Assembly: GCA_021772355.1 (NCBI GenBank)
Contig: JAJFMB010000017.1
Location: forward strand, 1 to 6,586
Length of the DNA: 6,586 bases
Origin: Chlamydiota bacterium
GTDB lineage: Bacteria > Chlamydiota > Chlamydiia > Chlamydiales > JAJFMB01
Reading direction: 5' to 3'
In this document: in pieces, positions 5,910 to 6,586 of the stretch
How positions within the stretch are numbered: position 1 is the stretch's first letter
How the letters are laid out: every line of letters starts with the position of its first letter
Notes under the pieces: model-generated
The model's database searches: none
The model's input: only the letters and a program-made list of their open reading frames with translations
Told to the model about the DNA's origin: nothing
Translations under genes and position numbers: made by a program

Positions 5910-6586
5910 TTACCTTTCTAAGGGTCTTCCGTTCATAAAGTTTTCTATGCCTTTACAGTCGCCATAGTGATAACCGCCAGTTGTAATATTCTCGTTAGTA
6001 ACTTTAAATTCATCGAATTCTAATTCGTAATTGAGGGATGCATTATTATCTTTGATTTCTTTTACGAGTTTTAAGGCATTTGCAACGATGGAAATATCAT
6101 GTAAAACCGCAGGCGGCCCAAAATATGTTGTTGTTAAAATCATATTTGGGTTCTGTTGCATCTTTTTTAGGAGAGAATGGACTCCATAAAAATAATCAAA
6201 TTTAAGATGGAGTTTATCGAGGGATCCATTTTTCTCTTTTAGCTGGCGAATCAGCTCTACATCTTTATTGGAATTCCAATAGGCACGTGATCGAACACGG
6301 ATATGAAATTCTGTTTGATCTTTTAAGAGATCAAAGATAGTTATATATTGTTTCTCATCGACCTTCTCGAAAAAACTCATTTGTCCTTCAGGAGTCAGCA
6401 GCGGGAATCCTTTTTTGAAATGCTCACCATCATTTCTTTTTAATGCCTCGATTAAATGAGGGACAAGAAGCTTGTCTTGAAATGCTTGTTTGGATTTTTC
6501 GGCAGGAGCATCGAGTGCTTTGTTGATTTTGACATACTTGCGCTCCCGTCTTTCGGCTCGATGATTGGCTATTACCTGAGCCAAAC
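5910..6586 (-). CDS. Unrecognised protein, C-terminal part only; possible beta/alpha repeat (LRR-like) architecture
   Basis: An open frame enters from the right edge and ends at TAA (5912-5910); about 225 residues are visible and the true start lies outside the window. The TTG at 6584-6582 is an internal Leu codon or at best an unproven start. The first 50 visible residues are very basic (NHRAERRERKYVK). From about residue 91 a pattern recurs every 28-34 residues: a strand-like stretch (FHIRVRSRAY; LDKLHLKFDY; MILTTTYFG; LNYELEFDEF) followed, in the first three units, by a helix (DVELIRQLKEKNG; VHSLLKKMQQNP; IVANALKLVKEIKDN). This spacing resembles ribonuclease-inhibitor-type leucine-rich repeats, but the leucines are not regular enough to be sure. 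There is no membrane segment. The downstream 432-residue gene begins three bases after its stop, so the two are probably co-transcribed and may work together. Function unknown. Confidence 0.8.
   Translation of the reverse strand, partial: LAQVIANHRAERRERKYVKINKALDAPAEKSKQAFQDKLLVPHLIEALKRNDGEHFKKGFPLLTPEGQMSFFEKVDEKQYITIFDLLKDQTEFHIRVRSRAYWNSNKDVELIRQLKEKNGSLDKLHLKFDYFYGVHSLLKKMQQNPNMILTTTYFGPPAVLHDISIVANALKLVKEIKDNNASLNYELEFDEFKVTNENITTGGYHYGDCKGIENFMNGRPLER
5913..5919 (-). promoter_or_regulatory. Ribosome binding site of the 432-residue gene, inside the end of the upstream gene
   Basis: AGAAAGG (5919-5913) on the minus strand lies six bases before the ATG at 5906 and overlaps the last sense codons (Glu-Arg) of the preceding gene. 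It supports this start and implies translation of the two genes from one transcript. Confidence 0.7.

Noticed and set aside
6582..6584. TTG at the right edge as the true start of the partial gene
   Set aside because: It is two bases from the window end, no upstream sequence is visible for a ribosome binding site, and the frame is open to the edge.
1..6586. tRNA, rRNA, CRISPR, insertion sequence or attachment site
   Set aside because: No cloverleaf, repeat-spacer array, transposase-like frame or flanking terminal inverted repeats were seen; gaps between genes are too short (51, 162 and 3 bases) to hold most of these.

Overview
The window reads entirely on the minus strand. It looks like a chromosomal piece from a member of the Chlamydiae, most likely an environmental (Parachlamydia/Waddlia-like) lineage. 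The main reason is gene order: in transcription order, right to left, it carries sppA (S49 protease), polA, coaE and then the first codons of a gene that sits where rho lies. As I recall, this is the same sppA/sohB-polA-coaE-rho order found in Chlamydia genomes (around CT494-CT491 of C. trachomatis). The CoaE N-terminus also resembles the chlamydial protein. I cannot resolve the genus from sequence reading alone.

Layout in transcription order: (1) 6586-5910, the 3' end of an unrecognised gene that continues beyond the window and looks like repeated beta/alpha units; (2) 5906-4608, a complete 432-residue unrecognised protein, tightly coupled to gene 1, with a cysteine-rich N-terminal two-thirds and a cysteine-free C-terminal domain that has features reminiscent of an ADP-ribosyltransferase fold (hypothesis only); (3) 4607-4446, a 162-base gap with a weak promoter candidate for the next operon, a 21-base purine tract and an imperfect direct repeat; (4) 4445-3402, sppA; (5) 3402-748, polA, whose start overlaps the sppA stop as TGATG; (6) 754-149, coaE, overlapping the end of polA; (7) 148-98, a 51-base gap with a hairpin and the ribosome binding site of the next gene; (8) 97-1, the start of a gene I take to be rho.

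The sppA-polA-coaE-(rho) block is a compact housekeeping operon covering membrane protein/signal peptide proteolysis, DNA repair and replication, the last step of coenzyme A synthesis, and transcription termination. The two upstream genes are not part of that conserved block and form a separate two-gene (or longer) unit. They are the accessory part of the window and the best candidates for something undescribed, possibly host-interaction proteins. No RNA genes, insertion sequences, CRISPR arrays or plus-strand genes were found.
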